From Azolla caroliniana (lineage: Eukaryota > Polypodiophyta), in contig JBHGNT010000005.1 in NCBI GenBank assembly GCA_043228905.1, positions 20,584,001-20,648,000 on the forward strand: 64,000 nt of DNA, written 5' to 3'. Each line of letters starts with the position of its first letter. Positions within the stretch are counted from its first letter, which is position 1. Below are positions 25,033 through 36,857 of the stretch, one piece after another. Below the pieces are notes generated by a model, which saw nothing but the letters and a program-made list of their open reading frames with translations, was not told where the DNA came from and did no database searches. Position numbers and translations under genes: made by a program.

Positions 25033-25495
25033 TGTAAAAAGAATAGCGTGCGGAAGCAATAGAAAACCGAACACAGAAATGCAGGTTTAATGGAGAGCTT
25101 GAATATACACATTACCCAGGGGAGAGGGAGAGAGAGAGAGAGAGAGAGAGAGTCAATACACACAACTCAATTCAAAAAATAATACGTAGTCTGTACATAG
25201 GATGTGCTCAGTGAGCACTTTTATACAAGTCCATACGGACTGACAAAAGTATTGACACGTACTTCAATGCTCATAATTGAGCTCTACACTAACTCCCAAA
25301 ATATATTCCTACGCAGAATATCTTTCCAACGGCCTCATAGTTTACGCACCGCTACGGCTTCTTGTTGCGCATCGGTCTGCGCACGGGTTTACACACCCGG
25401 TTTATGCATCGGTCCGGCCTAACCGATCGATCCCAACTGATCCGGTTCTCAGCTTGCACAGCCAATTCGGCCAATGTTGAGCTTGTACCTCAACA
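25033..25495 (-). repeat. 3' LTR of minus-strand copia
   Basis: In element orientation it runs from TGTTGAGGTACAAGC (25495) to CTTTTTACA (25033) and includes an AG/CT microsatellite at 25126-25152. It keeps about 76 bp that the 5' LTR lacks (around 25168-25245). Confidence 0.88.
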
Positions 25496-27983
25496 CTCCC
25501 CCTCAAGCTCAACTTGAGGTTCCATCTGCTCTTCTGGATCTACGCTCCGATTCCTTCTCGCTTCACGCCTTGCTCGCGCTCCTCGACCTGTTCGATTCCG
25601 CACGCCTCGACCCTTCCGGTCGGTTTGCGTGCTTGTGCGGCCCTTCTCAGCTCCGTTGATGTCACGGTGTTGGCGCTTCTTCTGCTGCCTTCTCTTCCAC
25701 TTGGCCCTCAGTTGATTCAGCGTATCCGAATCAATCATCCAAACCGACTCGGCTTCCTCCGATCAGTTTTCGCTTTCGTCAGAGTTGGCTGTCTCCAACT
25801 CGTCTTCGGTCTTCTCACCCTTGATGGTGTCGTCTCCCCCACGCTTGGTTGGCTTCAGCTCTTTCTTTCGACTTCTCCCCTTATGTCCGCTTTCGGAATC
25901 TTCTGCGGATTTGCCCTCGGCTTCTTTAGCCGATCTGAAATCGAAATCATCATCCGACCCGGCGTCGTGGTCTTCCGGAACTTCTCTCCCCCTTCTGTGG
26001 TCATTCGGAACATCTCTCCCCCTCAAGTTCGGCACATCGAGGTGACGCAACCCAAGCGCACTTGAGAATTGCCACAACTTGTCCAAACCAAGAGGCTTGG
26101 TGAAGATGTCGACGGTCTGCCGATCCGTCGGAACATACTGAAGTTTGACTTCACTAGAGAGGACACACTCACGGACGAAATGGTAGTGCACCTCAATGTG
26201 CTTAGGCCGGGCATGGAAGACGGGGTCTTTGCTAGCTGGATGTTATTGAGGTTGTCGCAGTAGATTGTCGTTGGATCGGATACCTCCACCTGTAGATCCT
26301 TAAGTAGCCGTGTCAACCATATTGCTTCGTATGTCGCGATAGCCACTCCTCTATACTCGGCTTCAGTGCTTGACAATGCAATTGTCGGCTGCTTCTTGCT
26401 ACTCCACGCGATCGCGACACTCCCAAGAGAGAACGCGAAACCGAACGTGGATCGGCGATCGACGACGTTGCCGGCCCAGTTGGCATCGGTGTAGCTGACC
26501 AACTGCGGGGCTGTACCGGTCCGATATAGTAGCCCCCGGTCCTTAGTGCTGCTTACATACCGCTGTACCCGTTGCGCACACTGAAGGTGCTCCTCGGTAG
26601 GTCGCGCCATGAACTGACTAATCACCCCGACTGGGTAGCTGAGATCTGGTCGAGTGATGGTCAAGTATATAAGGCTTCCGACTATCTGTCGGAACCTCGT
26701 CAGGTCGCATACCTTTCCGGAATCGGGGCAAAGCTTGACGGTTCTATGTAGAGGAGTCAAGACGGACTTATAGTCGGCCATCCCGAATTTGAAGAGCATA
26801 CTTAGCATGTAATGCCGTTGGCTGATCAGTATGCCTTCAGGGGTGCGGATCACTTCGATCCCGAGGAAGTAATGAAGGTCCCCCAGATCCGTCATGTCGA
26901 ATGATGCCACAAGCTAGAGCTTCACGCGGTCAATCTCACCTAGGTCGGCGCCGGTGATGACCAAGTCATCAACATAATGTAAAATGCTAACCGGCCTGAG
27001 TCGACCTTTCCGGATGAACGAGGAGTTTGATTTTGACGTTGCAAAACCCATCCGACGCAATCGTTGCGAGATCTTCGAGTTCCAGGTACACGGGGTTTGC
27101 TTTAGTCCGTAAAGGGACTTCTTCAACCGGCACATTGCCGAGGTGTTCGTTCCGAATTGAAATCCGGGGGGTTGTACCATGTATACCTGTTCCTCAAGCT
27201 CACCTTGCAGGAACACATTCTTTACATCCATCTTATGTAAGTGCCACCCCTTCGCCGCAGCCACTGCGAGCAAAGCGTGGACGGTCGTCATCTTCGCGAC
27301 TGGTGCAAACGTCTCATCGTAGTCGATGCCATGTTGCTACGCGTAGCCTTTCGCTACTAACCGGGCCTTGTATTGGTTGACCGAGCCGTTGGTGTTGTAC
27401 TTGACCTTGTACACCCACCTACATCCGATCGGCTCCACACCTTTCGGTGCGTCAACCAGGTCCCAGGTTTCATTTTCTGCCAATGCGCGCATCTCTTCCT
27501 CCATTGCGGCATGCCAATTCGTGTCCTTCGCCGCTTCTGCATAGCTCTCCGGCTCACGCACTTCCGCTACACGGGTCATGTACGCATAGTGATGCGCCAT
27601 GTACTCATTGTATTCGAACCTCACAACAGGGTTCTTCTGGCAGGTAGATCGGCGTAATTGCTCATTAGCTGATGTTGAGGCTTTCCTGGCCGATGCGGAC
27701 TTTGCTCTTGAAGACCCGTCATCACTTCCCTCGGAGTCGGACTCGCGTCGATCCTACTCGTTCCTATCCATGCCGTAATTAGACACCTTCTTCTTCCCTT
27801 TTTCCTTGCGCATAAGCTGTCTCCTCGGCTTCCTACGCGGGGAATGCATGACCGAGTCTCCACTACTCGCCGACTCTTCTTCGGATTGGTCAAACCGACC
27901 CAGTCGCTCATACGGTCCACTTAGCCAAAATGAAATCGGACTCTCATCAAGGGTCTTGATTGACGGGAACTAAACGCTCCTTA

Positions 27984-28658
27984 TGTGCAACGCTTGGCCA
28001 CAACCGAGCTTAGGATCATACACAGAAAACGGGAAAGAAAACACGACACGAAGAAGAGAAGAGTACACTGGATGTTTACGTGGAAAACCCCAAACTAGGG
28101 TAAAAACCACGGCAGCCCACAGGCTGCAAACTATCACTATGTTAGAATGTACAACAGTGAGTTCACAGAGGCAACGACCTCGTGCTCACGATCTTCGCCA
28201 CAGGCGGCGGTTACAACAGAGGCAACGACCTCTCTCTCTCTCTCTCTGTACACAGTTACGCGCTCTCTCACACCTTTCGCCAACAAGAATGACAACAACT
28301 GTTACTAGAAGTTTGCCCTAAGTCATATTTATACTAATATGACTTTTCGGCTATTTACAAATATAGCCTCGATGGACTCTCAGAAACATATTTACGAATA
28401 TGTCTCTTCATCCGGTGAGCATTCTTCACCGGGTCTGCACCATCCGGCTCTCCGTAGCCGGGTACTCCTCATCCGGTCTTCACCGGGTCTGCACCATCCA
28501 GCTCTCCGTAGCCGGGTACTCCTCATCCGGTCTTCACCGGGTCTGCACCATCCGGCTTTCCGTAGCCGGGTACTCCTCATCTGGTTTCGGCCTCGGCCGA
28601 GTTTGTTCATCTGCACTGTTCTTCTCCCTTCCCATCCGGAGGGACCTGTCTCCCAACA
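27984..28658 (-). repeat. Solo copia LTR inserted in the minus-strand copia ORF
   Basis: In element orientation it begins TGTTGGGAGACAGG at 28658 and ends near GGCCAAGCGTTGCACA at 27984. It shares the TATAAATATGAC box and the TTTTCCACGTAAACATC block with the LTR at 611-1220, so it belongs to that family. Coding sequence resumes on both sides. Flanks ATAAA and ATAAG suggest an imperfect target duplication. Confidence 0.75.
28424..28585. repeat. Three 54-bp tandem repeats inside the solo LTR
   Basis: Units beginning CTTCACCGGGTCTGCACC occur at 28424, 28478 and 28532 with only a few differences. The related LTR at 611-1220 has shorter repeats in the same place. Confidence 0.85.
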
Positions 28659-30457
28659 TTTATTTCGCGGTCATCCGGAGGCATTTTAGCCTCGCTGACC
28701 TCATCGTCAGAACTCAGGTCCCAAGATCCGGAGTTGGAGTTGAGGTCCGGAGTCGGAGGCAAGTACCAGGACGCGGACTCGTCAAACACAACATCACGAC
28801 TCACGCGAGCTTGTTTGGTTCGGGTCATAACACTTATAAACCTTATGTTCGTCCGAATAGCCGACTAAGATACATTTCTCAGCTTTCGTGTCCAACTTCC
28901 TCCATTTCTCCTTCGGCAGATGCACATACGCAATGCTACCGAAAAATCTCAAGTGTCGTAGATTCAATTTCCTTCCGAAATACAACTCATGCGCCGACAC
29001 TTTGTCTCCGATCCAATTCTGGATGTACACCATGGTTCGTATCGCCTTGGCCCAATAGAACTTGGGCAAGCTCTTTTCTTCCAACATTGCCCGCGGCGCT
29101 TCTACAATTGACCTGTGCTGGCCCCCATACATCGGAATGTATCAAGTCGAGCTTGTTTCGGCTCCGATTACACTCGTTAGGGAAAGGAAGTCGGTGTTGC
29201 TTCCCTAGCTGGCAGGCTTCACAAATTTGTGCCTTCCGGCCACTAAATTTGGGCAAATTGAATCAGAACACCAGTTGTTTCGATTGCAAGTCCTGAAGCC
29301 GTTGATAGTTGACTTGGCCTATCCGCTTGTGCCATAAGTCGATATCCGACTCGACTTTATGTCCTTTCGCAAACATTACGGTGCCACCATCACTGGAGTC
29401 GAGGATAAACATGCTCCCGTCTTTGCGCCCTTGCGCAATAACTCGGCCTTCTTCTTCGATGAAGCACTCGAGATGCGTAAAACGAACATGCATCCCCTGG
29501 TCAACCATCTGTCCGATCGACACAAGGTTCTTCGTGATTGTTGGTTAGTTTCCCTTTCTACCCGACATGGCTCAAGGGAACTTCACCGACATTCGCGTTT
29601 GGATGCGGAGTCTTGTCTCCAGTTGCGACTACTTCCGGTTGCATCGGTTTCTCAAGGTATGAGAACCACTCCTTGTGGCACATCATGTGGTTTGATGCGC
29701 CGAAGTCGACGTACCACACCTCGTCCGCCACGACCACGGGGCCTATCTCCCTCCGTGTATAGCATCTTGCTATCGGCATGCGTGCTCGTCGAAGCACCCA
29801 CGTGGTTCTCCTTTATAAGGAGCATCGACTGTAGGTTGAAAAACGACGACGTATTCTCCCGTGTCACACAATAGTTCAGAACGCTCCGAATGTCGACGCC
29901 AGTCCCTCGAGACAGATTTGCACCATCTCGTCTTCCTCGACGTTCACATCGATAGAGGCTAAGGAGTCACATATCTCTTTGATCTTCGAGGTGTAATCAG
30001 CCACCGACAAGTCGCGTTGTCGTAAGTTGCTCAACTCCTGTTGGAGCTGAAGCTTCCTGGCTGTGGTGCTTATAGCGAAAAGTTTCTTTAGATTTCCCCA
30101 AGCATCTTTCGGCGTTTTCGCAACCCGAATGTAGCTTAGAAGTTGTTCGCCCACAGAAGATGCGAAGTAGTAGAGGACACTGCTCGCCGACTATTCCCAC
30201 ATTGGGAAATCTCTATGTGTCGAATCGGGTGTTGTGTCATTTGCTCTGTCGACGTAGCTCCAGTAACCGTGCCCGAGCAGGTACTGGTGCATCTTGTAAG
30301 ACCAAGACGCGTAGTTGTTTCTATCGAGCTTCTTTGTTGGAAGCAAGCTAGCCATGCCTCTATCCATTTTGTTTTTCCTATTCTTTACGAAGTTTAGGTT
30401 TTCTTCTTTGAGCTAAGGTCGGCTGCAGAGGTTCTCAACCCTCGCGCTATGATACCA

Positions 30458-30542
30458 TGTAAAACGAATAACGTGCGGAAGCAATAGAAAACTGAACACA
30501 GAAACGTAGGTTTAATGGAGAGCTTGAATATACACAATACGC

Positions 30543-30580
<38 letters not shown>

Positions 30581-30746
30581 ATACACACAACTCAATTCTA
30601 CTGACACGTACTTCAATGCTTATAATTGAGCTCTACACTAACTCCCAAAATATATTCCTACGCGGAATATCTTTCCAACGGCCTCGCGGTTTACGCACTG
30701 CTACGACTTCTCGTTGCACACCGGTCTAGGCACCAGTTTACGCACC
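30458..30746 (-). repeat. 5' LTR of minus-strand copia, inner part
   Basis: Matches 25033-25495, including the microsatellite at 30543-30577. Broken at GCACC (30742-30746) by the Ty3 insertion, and continues at 36487. Confidence 0.88.
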
Positions 30747-31155
30747 TATCATGAACACATGACCATTATGGCGTCACCCGGACTTGAACCTCGAACCTTG
30801 TAATTTATACTTGAAAACCTCAACCATTAAGATAGCTTATTTTTATATGAAACAATAAAAGCTACTTCTTGTATTACATTGATTATTGTAAAAACTCTAG
30901 ATTATTCTAGAATGTTCTAGAATGTCCTAGAGCATTCTAGGTCTAGAACATTCTAGAACATTCTAGAAATCTCTAAGCTATTCTATAGGAACCTATAAAT
31001 AAGCGCATACATGTATTCTCAAATCAATTCGAATCAACACCAGTCTTTAGCTCTCATTACATATCTTGTATCCATTCCCTTTCTTTCTCTATCTTATACA
31101 TCCATTCTTCTCTATCCTTCTTCCATCACTCTATCTTTTATCCTTGGTTCTGACA
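30747..31155 (+). repeat. Ty3 chromodomain element 5' LTR (409 bp)
   Basis: Starts TATCATGAACACATGACC (the 3' copy starts TGTCATG) and ends GGTTCTGACA. It contains a tRNA-like antisense segment (30764-30840), a dense array of heat-shock-element pentamers (30905-30968), and a TATA box TATAAATA near 30994. Confidence 0.93.
30905..30968 (+). promoter_or_regulatory. Heat-shock-element-like arrays upstream of LTR TATA box
   Basis: Alternating TTC and GAA triplets separated by exactly 2 bases: four units plus a degenerate fifth at 30905-30927, and five perfect alternating units at 30946-30968. This is the binding pattern of heat-shock transcription factors. It ends about 26 bp before TATAAATA. The 3' LTR has the same arrays at about 36231-36295. 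Confidence 0.75.
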
Positions 31156-31164
31156 GTTTGATTC

Positions 31165-31204
<40 letters not shown>

Positions 31205-31229
31205 CCTCCTTTGTAACCATCCTGAAACC

Positions 31230-32392
31230 ATGGCTGCCATTAACTCAGAAGAATATCTCACCCTTGTTGCAGAAATGGAGAACCTTAAATCCAAGTTCGC
31301 ATCTCTTGAAGTAGAGAATCACGTCTACTTGGGGATCTACAAAAGGTTACTATAGAGAAGCAACAACAACAAGAGGAGTTCACGCGACGAGTGCAACAGT
31401 TAGAGTCGACAATCGTCATGTTACAACAACAAAGGGTTGAAGGTCAGGGACTTATCAAGGAGCCCAAAATTAGCCTCCCAGCTAAATTTGATGGGTCAAG
31501 GGCGCATTTCCGAGGTTTTTTGAATCAAGTACGGTTGGTGATTCAAATGCATCCCGCACGTTATCCAACAGATGCATCACGAGTCGGGCTAGTGGGCACT
31601 TTATTGACTGGCATAGCGTTGTCGTGGTTTGCTCCATTGGTAGAGACCAATTCTCCTCTACTAAATAATTTCGAGGAATTTATCAAGGAATTTAAGGCTT
31701 GTTTCGGAGATACTGATGGGGCGAGAACAACTATCAACAAGATTCGTACACTTCCTCAAGGTGATCAACCAGCTTCAACATATGCTGCCAATTTCCGTCT
31801 CATCGCAAGCGATATTCCTTGGGATGAACAAGCCCTAATGGAGCAATTCCGTTCAGGCCTTCGTAGTGATGTCAAAGACTTACTTCTTACCTTCCCCGAG
31901 GATCCAAGGTCATTTACAGAAGCTATTAGTTGAGCAATACGGTGTGATAATCGCCTTTTTGAGCGTCGATGTGAGCGACAACAACAAATAACAAGATCTA
32001 GATTCACACCAATTTATGCATCAGTAACGACGCAATCATCCCCAAGGCAAATGTATAGCCCTGCTCCAACTCCAAGGCAAACACGTAGTCCAGTCCCAAT
32101 GGATAGTCCTACACCCATGGAGATCGATATGACTCAACGACGAGGACCGTTGTCAGACGAAGAGAAGCAACGTCGTCGAGCAAACCATCTGTGCTTATAT
32201 TGTGGAGGTCCAGGACATATAGCCATTCATTGCTCCCGTAGGCCGAGACGTCAGGTAAATCAAATTCATTATGACAATAAAAATGAGTCCAACATTTTAG
32301 AAGTAGTTAGTGAATCTAATATTATGAATAATCCACCCTTGTCCAATAAATTTGAAGTCCTAAGCCAATTAGAAGAGGAGTCAAACGAATAA
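31230..32392 (+). pseudogene. Ty3 chromodomain element gag, broken
   Basis: The ATG at 31230 opens a gag N-terminus (AAINSEEYLTLVAEMENLKS) that stops at 31355. The remainder is read at 31391-31933 (gag core, with LPAKFDGSRAHFRGFLNQV and FEEFIKEFKACFGD). After a TGA at 31931-31933 it continues in the same frame with a CCHC knuckle (CLYCGGPGHIAIHC near 32193) to 32392. Gag packages element RNA. The breaks suggest this copy needs gag from elsewhere. Confidence 0.82.
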
Positions 32393-32418
32393 GTCCGGCC
32401 AAAATAGGAGCCATTTGG

Positions 32419-35400
32419 TTGGACAACCCTAGATATGTACAACCTGGTGTGGGTTCCATTTCTTCCAAGCATGTTAGTAGAGTCTTCTCAGCCCTAGTAC
32501 AAGTTAGGACACCCAGTTGTCAACTTCAAGTCCAAGCCCTCTTAGATACTGGACCCAATTCTTGTTTCATGGATAGAGATTTTGCCCAGAAACACCAAAT
32601 ATCCTTGCATACACTTCCTTGTCCAGTTTCCGTAGTAGTGATTGATGGACGCCCCATAGCTTCTGGGAAGATATTTGAAGAGTCTGAGCCAATACACATA
32701 CTCTTGGGTGATTTAGGATGTGTAGTTTCCTTTAACATAATCCGTAGTCCTGAGCATCCAATTGTCCTCGGTTTGCCATGGTTCGAGCTACATAACCCTA
32801 GAATCGATTGGAGGAAGCGAGAAATTAGGTGCCCTTTAGCAAAAAATATCATTGTCAAGGATCGAACTCGGGATTATCCTCCCAAAGTATATAGTTCTAC
32901 CGATGCACCATATCCTTCTCATCAAATTTCAGCCATCACATTGCAACAATTGCACCAAGAGGGAGGCAAGGAGGACCTTTTCTTATTTGCAGTATCAGTG
33001 ACACCTTCTAGTGTCACTCAAGGGAATTCAAACATCCAAATTCCCAAAAAATATCAAGACTATGCTGATGTTTTCGACAAAGTCAAAGCTAGTGTTCTTC
33101 CAAAGCATCGGCCGTACGACTGTCCTATTGATCTCCAACCAGGAAAAGAGCCTCCGTGGGGTCCGATTTACAATTTATCACCCACTGAGCTTGAGGTTCT
33201 TCGAGAATACATCGAGGAAAATCTTGCACATGGGTTTATTCGACATTCAAAGTCTCCAGCTGGTGCTCCTATCTTTTTTGTGAAGAAAAAGGACGGCTCC
33301 CTTCGTTTGGTCGTGGACTATCGAGGCTTAAATAAAGTCACCATAAGGAATAGGTATGCTTTACCTTTAATCTCCAATCTCTTAGAACGCATTGGTGGGG
33401 CAAAGCATTTTACCAAAATTGATCTAAGGGGTGCATATAATCTTGTTCGAATTCGGCCAGGAGATGAGTGGAAAACAACATTTCGTACTCGGTATGGTCA
33501 TTTCGAGTATACAGTCATGCCTTTCGGGCTCACAAATGCACCTGCCGTATTCCAACATATGGCAAATGACATCTTCCGGGATTTCTTGGATATTTTTCTA
33601 ATCATCTACCTAGATGATCTATTGATTTACTCTAAAACACAGGGGGAGCATGATATACATGTGCGGCAAGTACTTGAACGCCTAAGGAAGTATGGTCTTT
33701 ACGCCAAACTTGAGAAATGCAGTTTTGATTGCAAACAAGTCAAATTTTTGGGATACACTATTTCATCCCAGGGTGTTTTCATGGACCCGGCAAAAGTCCA
33801 AACAATATTGGAATGGAAACCCCCATGCTCAGTTCGGGATGTCCAATGTTTCCTCGGATTTGCGAACTTCTATCGCAAATTCATACATAATTATTCAAGC
33901 ATTGTGTTGCCCCTTACTCAACTCACCAAGAAAAATCAAGCATTTTTTTGGAGTATCGAAGCGGACAAGGCTTTTACGCAGCTAAAAGAGGCATTCACAT
34001 CAGCACCCATCCTAGCACATATTGATCCCGAAAAGCCATTTACTATTGAGGCGGATGCATCAGACTTTGCATTGGGGAGTATCCTATCACAACCAGGCGA
34101 GGACGGGCAGATACATCCAGTCGCGTTTCACTCGAGAAAGTTTACTGTTTCGGAGATAAACTATGAGGTGCATGACAAGGAGTTACTAGCTGTGGTCGAC
34201 TCATTCGAGCAATGGCGTCATTTTCTAGAAGGATCACCTCATCAGATTATCATTTATAGTGATCACAAAAATCTCACATATTTTCAAACAGCTCGAGTAT
34301 TAAATAGACGACAAGCTTGGTGGGCCCAATTTCTAACGCGTTTCGATTTCAAGATCATTTTTCGCCCCGGAAAACAACAAGGGAAAGCAGATGCTCTGTC
34401 TCGACGTTCATATCTAGCACTTCGACCTGGAGATCCGGCCTTTGACAATCAAAAGCAAACTCTCCTCGGGCCATCAAAGCTATAGGTAACAACAATTTAT
34501 GCCACACCACTTGATTCTACCCTTCTTGACACTATTCGGCAACAACTTCATTCGGATGATTTTGCTAAGGATGTCTTAGCCCACTGTGGTTCAAGTCGTC
34601 CATCTTGCTCCACATTGCCAGGGTCATCTCAACATTATAAGGACTTCAAGTGGCAAGATGGTTTACTCTTCTACAAGAATCTCCTTTACGTCCCCGACGG
34701 ATCACCCCGACTTCAAGTGTTGGAACATTGTCATGATGCCCCCATGGCTGGACATTTTGGTATTTCCAAGACCATTGAGCTGGTGAAACGTTCGTTTTGG
34801 TGGCCTCACTTGCAAAAATTTGTCGAAGATTATGTTCGCACTTGTGACACATGCTGTCGCGCCAAAATACCCCGGCATCACCCTTATGGCTTACTACAAC
34901 CATTACCCCCTCCCAACAAGCCATGGCAGTCTATTTCTATGGATTTCATTACGGATCTGCCACCTTCCAAAGGCTTTGATACTATTTTAACAGTAGTGGA
35001 TTGGTTCACCAAGATGGCACATTTTGTACCATGTGTAAAGACCATCAATAGTGAAGAAATTGCAGATCTCATTATGAGTGAAGTGTTTCGCCATCATGGT
35101 CTCCCGAATGATATTATTAGCGATCGAGGTCCTCAATTTATCTCACACTTTTGGAAGCACCTATGGGCAGGCCTCAAAATCTCTTGCAAACTCTCTTCGG
35201 CTTATCATCCACAAACTGACGAACAAACAGAGCGCACAAATCAAACGCTCGAGCAATATCTTCGATGTTTCATTAGTTATCAACAAGATGATTGGAGTAA
35301 AATTTTACATCTTGCTGAGTTTGCATACAACAACACGGTCCACTCTTCTACCAAAGTTACACCTTTCTTTGCCTACACCGGAAACCACCCTCGATGGTGT

Positions 35401-36048
35401 ATACTGGATCTTCCCGAGGTGTCACGAAACCCTAGTGTGGCGCATCACCTCCACCGACTACAACAAATCCAGTTCGAGTTATCGTCACATCTTCAGAAAG
35501 CGCAAGCACACCATAAGACCAATGCCGATCGACATCGTCTTAAGTCTCCGTTTAAGGTTGGTGACCGTGTATGGTTGCTTCGTCGTCACATCAAGACTAC
35601 CCGACCGTGTGCTAAGCTTGACTATCAACGCTTAGGTCCTTTTGTCATCACGACGCAGATTAATGATGCAACATTTCGTCTTAACCTTCCTGCACATATG
35701 CGGCTTCACCCTGTCTTTCATAGCTCTCTTTTGGAACCTTGCCACACCTCTTTAATTCCTGATCGTGTCGTGCCACCACCGCCTTCTGTACAACTTGTGG
35801 ACGGCCCCGAATACGAGGTAGCTGCTATTCTCGATTCTAAGATTGTGCGCAATAAGCTTTATTATCTAGTTGATTGGCTTGGTTATCCTCTGAGTGATCG
35901 CACTTGGGAACCCATCGATAACGTTTGTAATGTTGAAGCTCTGGTCAACGACTTCCATCGTCACTATCCAAACAAGCCCAGCCCAACAATGTTAACGCCG
36001 ACTTCCACTCTGCGTTCTCGAAGGAGGGATAGTGTCATGAACACATGA
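32419..36048 (+). pseudogene. Ty3 pol (PR-RT-RH-IN-chromodomain), one in-frame TAG
   Basis: A single frame runs from 32419 to 36048, broken only by TAG at 34483-34485. Domains in order: aspartic protease (ALLDTGPNSCF), RT (VVDYRGLNKVTIRNRY, then IYLDDLLIYSK near 33610), RNase H (EADASDFALGSILSQPG, then YSDHKNLTYFQTARVLNR), integrase with zinc-binding His and Cys (EHCHDAPMAGHFG, then CDTCCRAK) and catalytic residues in SMDFITDLP, ISDRGPQF and the following TDEQTERTNQ, and a C-terminal chromodomain (YEVAAILDSKIVRNKLYYLV, then DWLGYPLSDRTWEP). The chromodomain is known to steer integration to marked chromatin. No ATG is obvious at the start, as pol is normally made by recoding after gag. Confidence 0.92.
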
Positions 36049-36481
36049 CCATTATGGCGTCACCCGGACTTGAACCTCGAACACATGACCATTATGGCGT
36101 CACCCGGACTTGAACCTCGAACCTTGTAATTCATACTTGAAAACCTCAACCATTAAGATAGCTTATTGTTATATGAAACAATAAAAGCTACTTCTTGTAT
36201 TACATTGATTATTGTAAAAACTCTAGATTATTCTAGAATGTTCTAGAATGTCCTAGAGCATTCTAGGTCTAGAACATTCAAGAACATTCTAGAAATCTCT
36301 AAGCTATTCTATAGGAACCTATAAATAAGCGCATACATGTATTCTCAAATCAATTCGAATCAACACCAGTCTTTAGCTCTCATTACATATCTTGTATCCA
36401 TTCTCTTTCTTTCTCTATCTTATACATCCATTCTTCTCTATCCTTCTTCCATCACTCTATCTTTTATCCTTGGTTCTGACA
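36033..36481 (+). repeat. Ty3 chromodomain element 3' LTR (449 bp)
   Basis: Same sequence as 30747-31155 plus an exact 40-bp tandem duplication of the CACATGACCATTATGGCGTC unit (36044-36125), which accounts for the length difference. It overlaps the last codons of pol. Confidence 0.93.
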
Positions 36482-36486
36482 GCACC

Positions 36487-36584
36487 CGGTTTACGCACCG
36501 GTCCGGCCTAACCGATCAATCCCAACCGATCCGGTTCTCGGCTTGCACAACCGATCCAGCCAATGTTGAGCTTGTATCTCAACA
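36487..36584 (-). repeat. 5' LTR of minus-strand copia, outer part
   Basis: Completes the LTR broken at 30746. In element orientation it begins TGTTGAGATACAAGC at 36584, matching 25495. Confidence 0.88.
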
Positions 36585-36857
36585 CTCTAGAGGGGAGTAA
36601 CACAATTTGGCACGCCTGGTTCAAACTGTGAGTACACTGCGAACAAGCAAAGGAGGAATATCCAGTCGTAGGAACAACACGGCACAACAGACCACGTGCA
36701 GAACAAGAAGAGAGTGTGGAAAAATCCGCACTCACTAAGCAACCTCTCCAGGATTGGAAGCCCAACAAATTGCGCTTCCTGATACAACATCAACCAACGA
36801 TAGTAGTTGAGAGGTCGAACACCCCGAAGACAACAACCCACTTCAGGGGGTACAAGG
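36585..36857. other. Unassigned retroelement-like stretch
   Basis: No ORF. Contains TTTGGCACGCCTGG near 36607, which resembles a retrotransposon primer site, and a short G run (CAGGGGG, 36844-36850) before an LTR start, so it may be a collapsed internal region. Confidence 0.35.

Larger units (their letters stand above)
25763..30367 (-). pseudogene. Copia gag-pol polyprotein, decayed and interrupted
   Basis: Read on the minus strand, gag starts with ATG at 30367 (KKLDRNNYASWSYKMHQYL) and continues at 30154-29876. Next come the gag-pre-integrase and integrase remnants (near 29523-28800, for example RIGQVNYQRLQDLQSKQL), RT (GCRWVYKVKYNTNGSVNQY near 27400; YVDDLVITGADL near 26965) and RNase H (TDANWAGNVVDRRSTFGF, then SSKKQPTIALSSTEAEYRG). 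Premature TAGs fall where Gln or Trp is expected (for example near 30195, 27339 and 26915). A C-terminal acidic and basic extension is read to 25763. It is closely related in sequence and decay pattern to the copy at 8082-12722. Confidence 0.87.
30747..36481 (+). mobile_element. Ty3 chromodomain element (chromovirus type), nearly intact
   Basis: Full-length Ty3 element with LTRs 30747-31155 and 36033-36481 and perfect 5-bp flanks GCACC (30742-30746 and 36482-36486). Gag and pol are in different frames, and pol ends in a chromodomain. There are few disabling changes: breaks in gag and a single TAG in pol. The two LTRs differ by about five substitutions plus a 40-bp duplication in the 3' copy, indicating a fairly recent insertion. 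Confidence 0.94.
25033..36584 (-). mobile_element. Minus-strand Ty1/copia element carrying two nested insertions
   Basis: The 3' LTR is at 25033-25495, the polypurine tract (complement of CTCCCCCTCAAGCTC) at 25496-25511, the polyprotein at 25763-30367 and the primer site TGGTATCATAGC on the minus strand at about 30446-30457. The 5' LTR is split into 30458-30746 and 36487-36584 by a Ty3 element. The flanks CTATA (25028-25032) and CTCTA (36585-36589) differ at one base and are the likely target duplication. A solo LTR of another copia family interrupts the coding region at 27984-28658. Confidence 0.9.

Noticed and set aside
25514-26065. Plus-strand 183-codon open frame
   Set aside because: Shadow of the minus-strand copia C-terminal region and polypurine end.
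28392-29296. Long plus-strand and minus-strand frames over the solo LTR
   Set aside because: They arise from the 54-bp tandem repeat and from the antisense of copia integrase.
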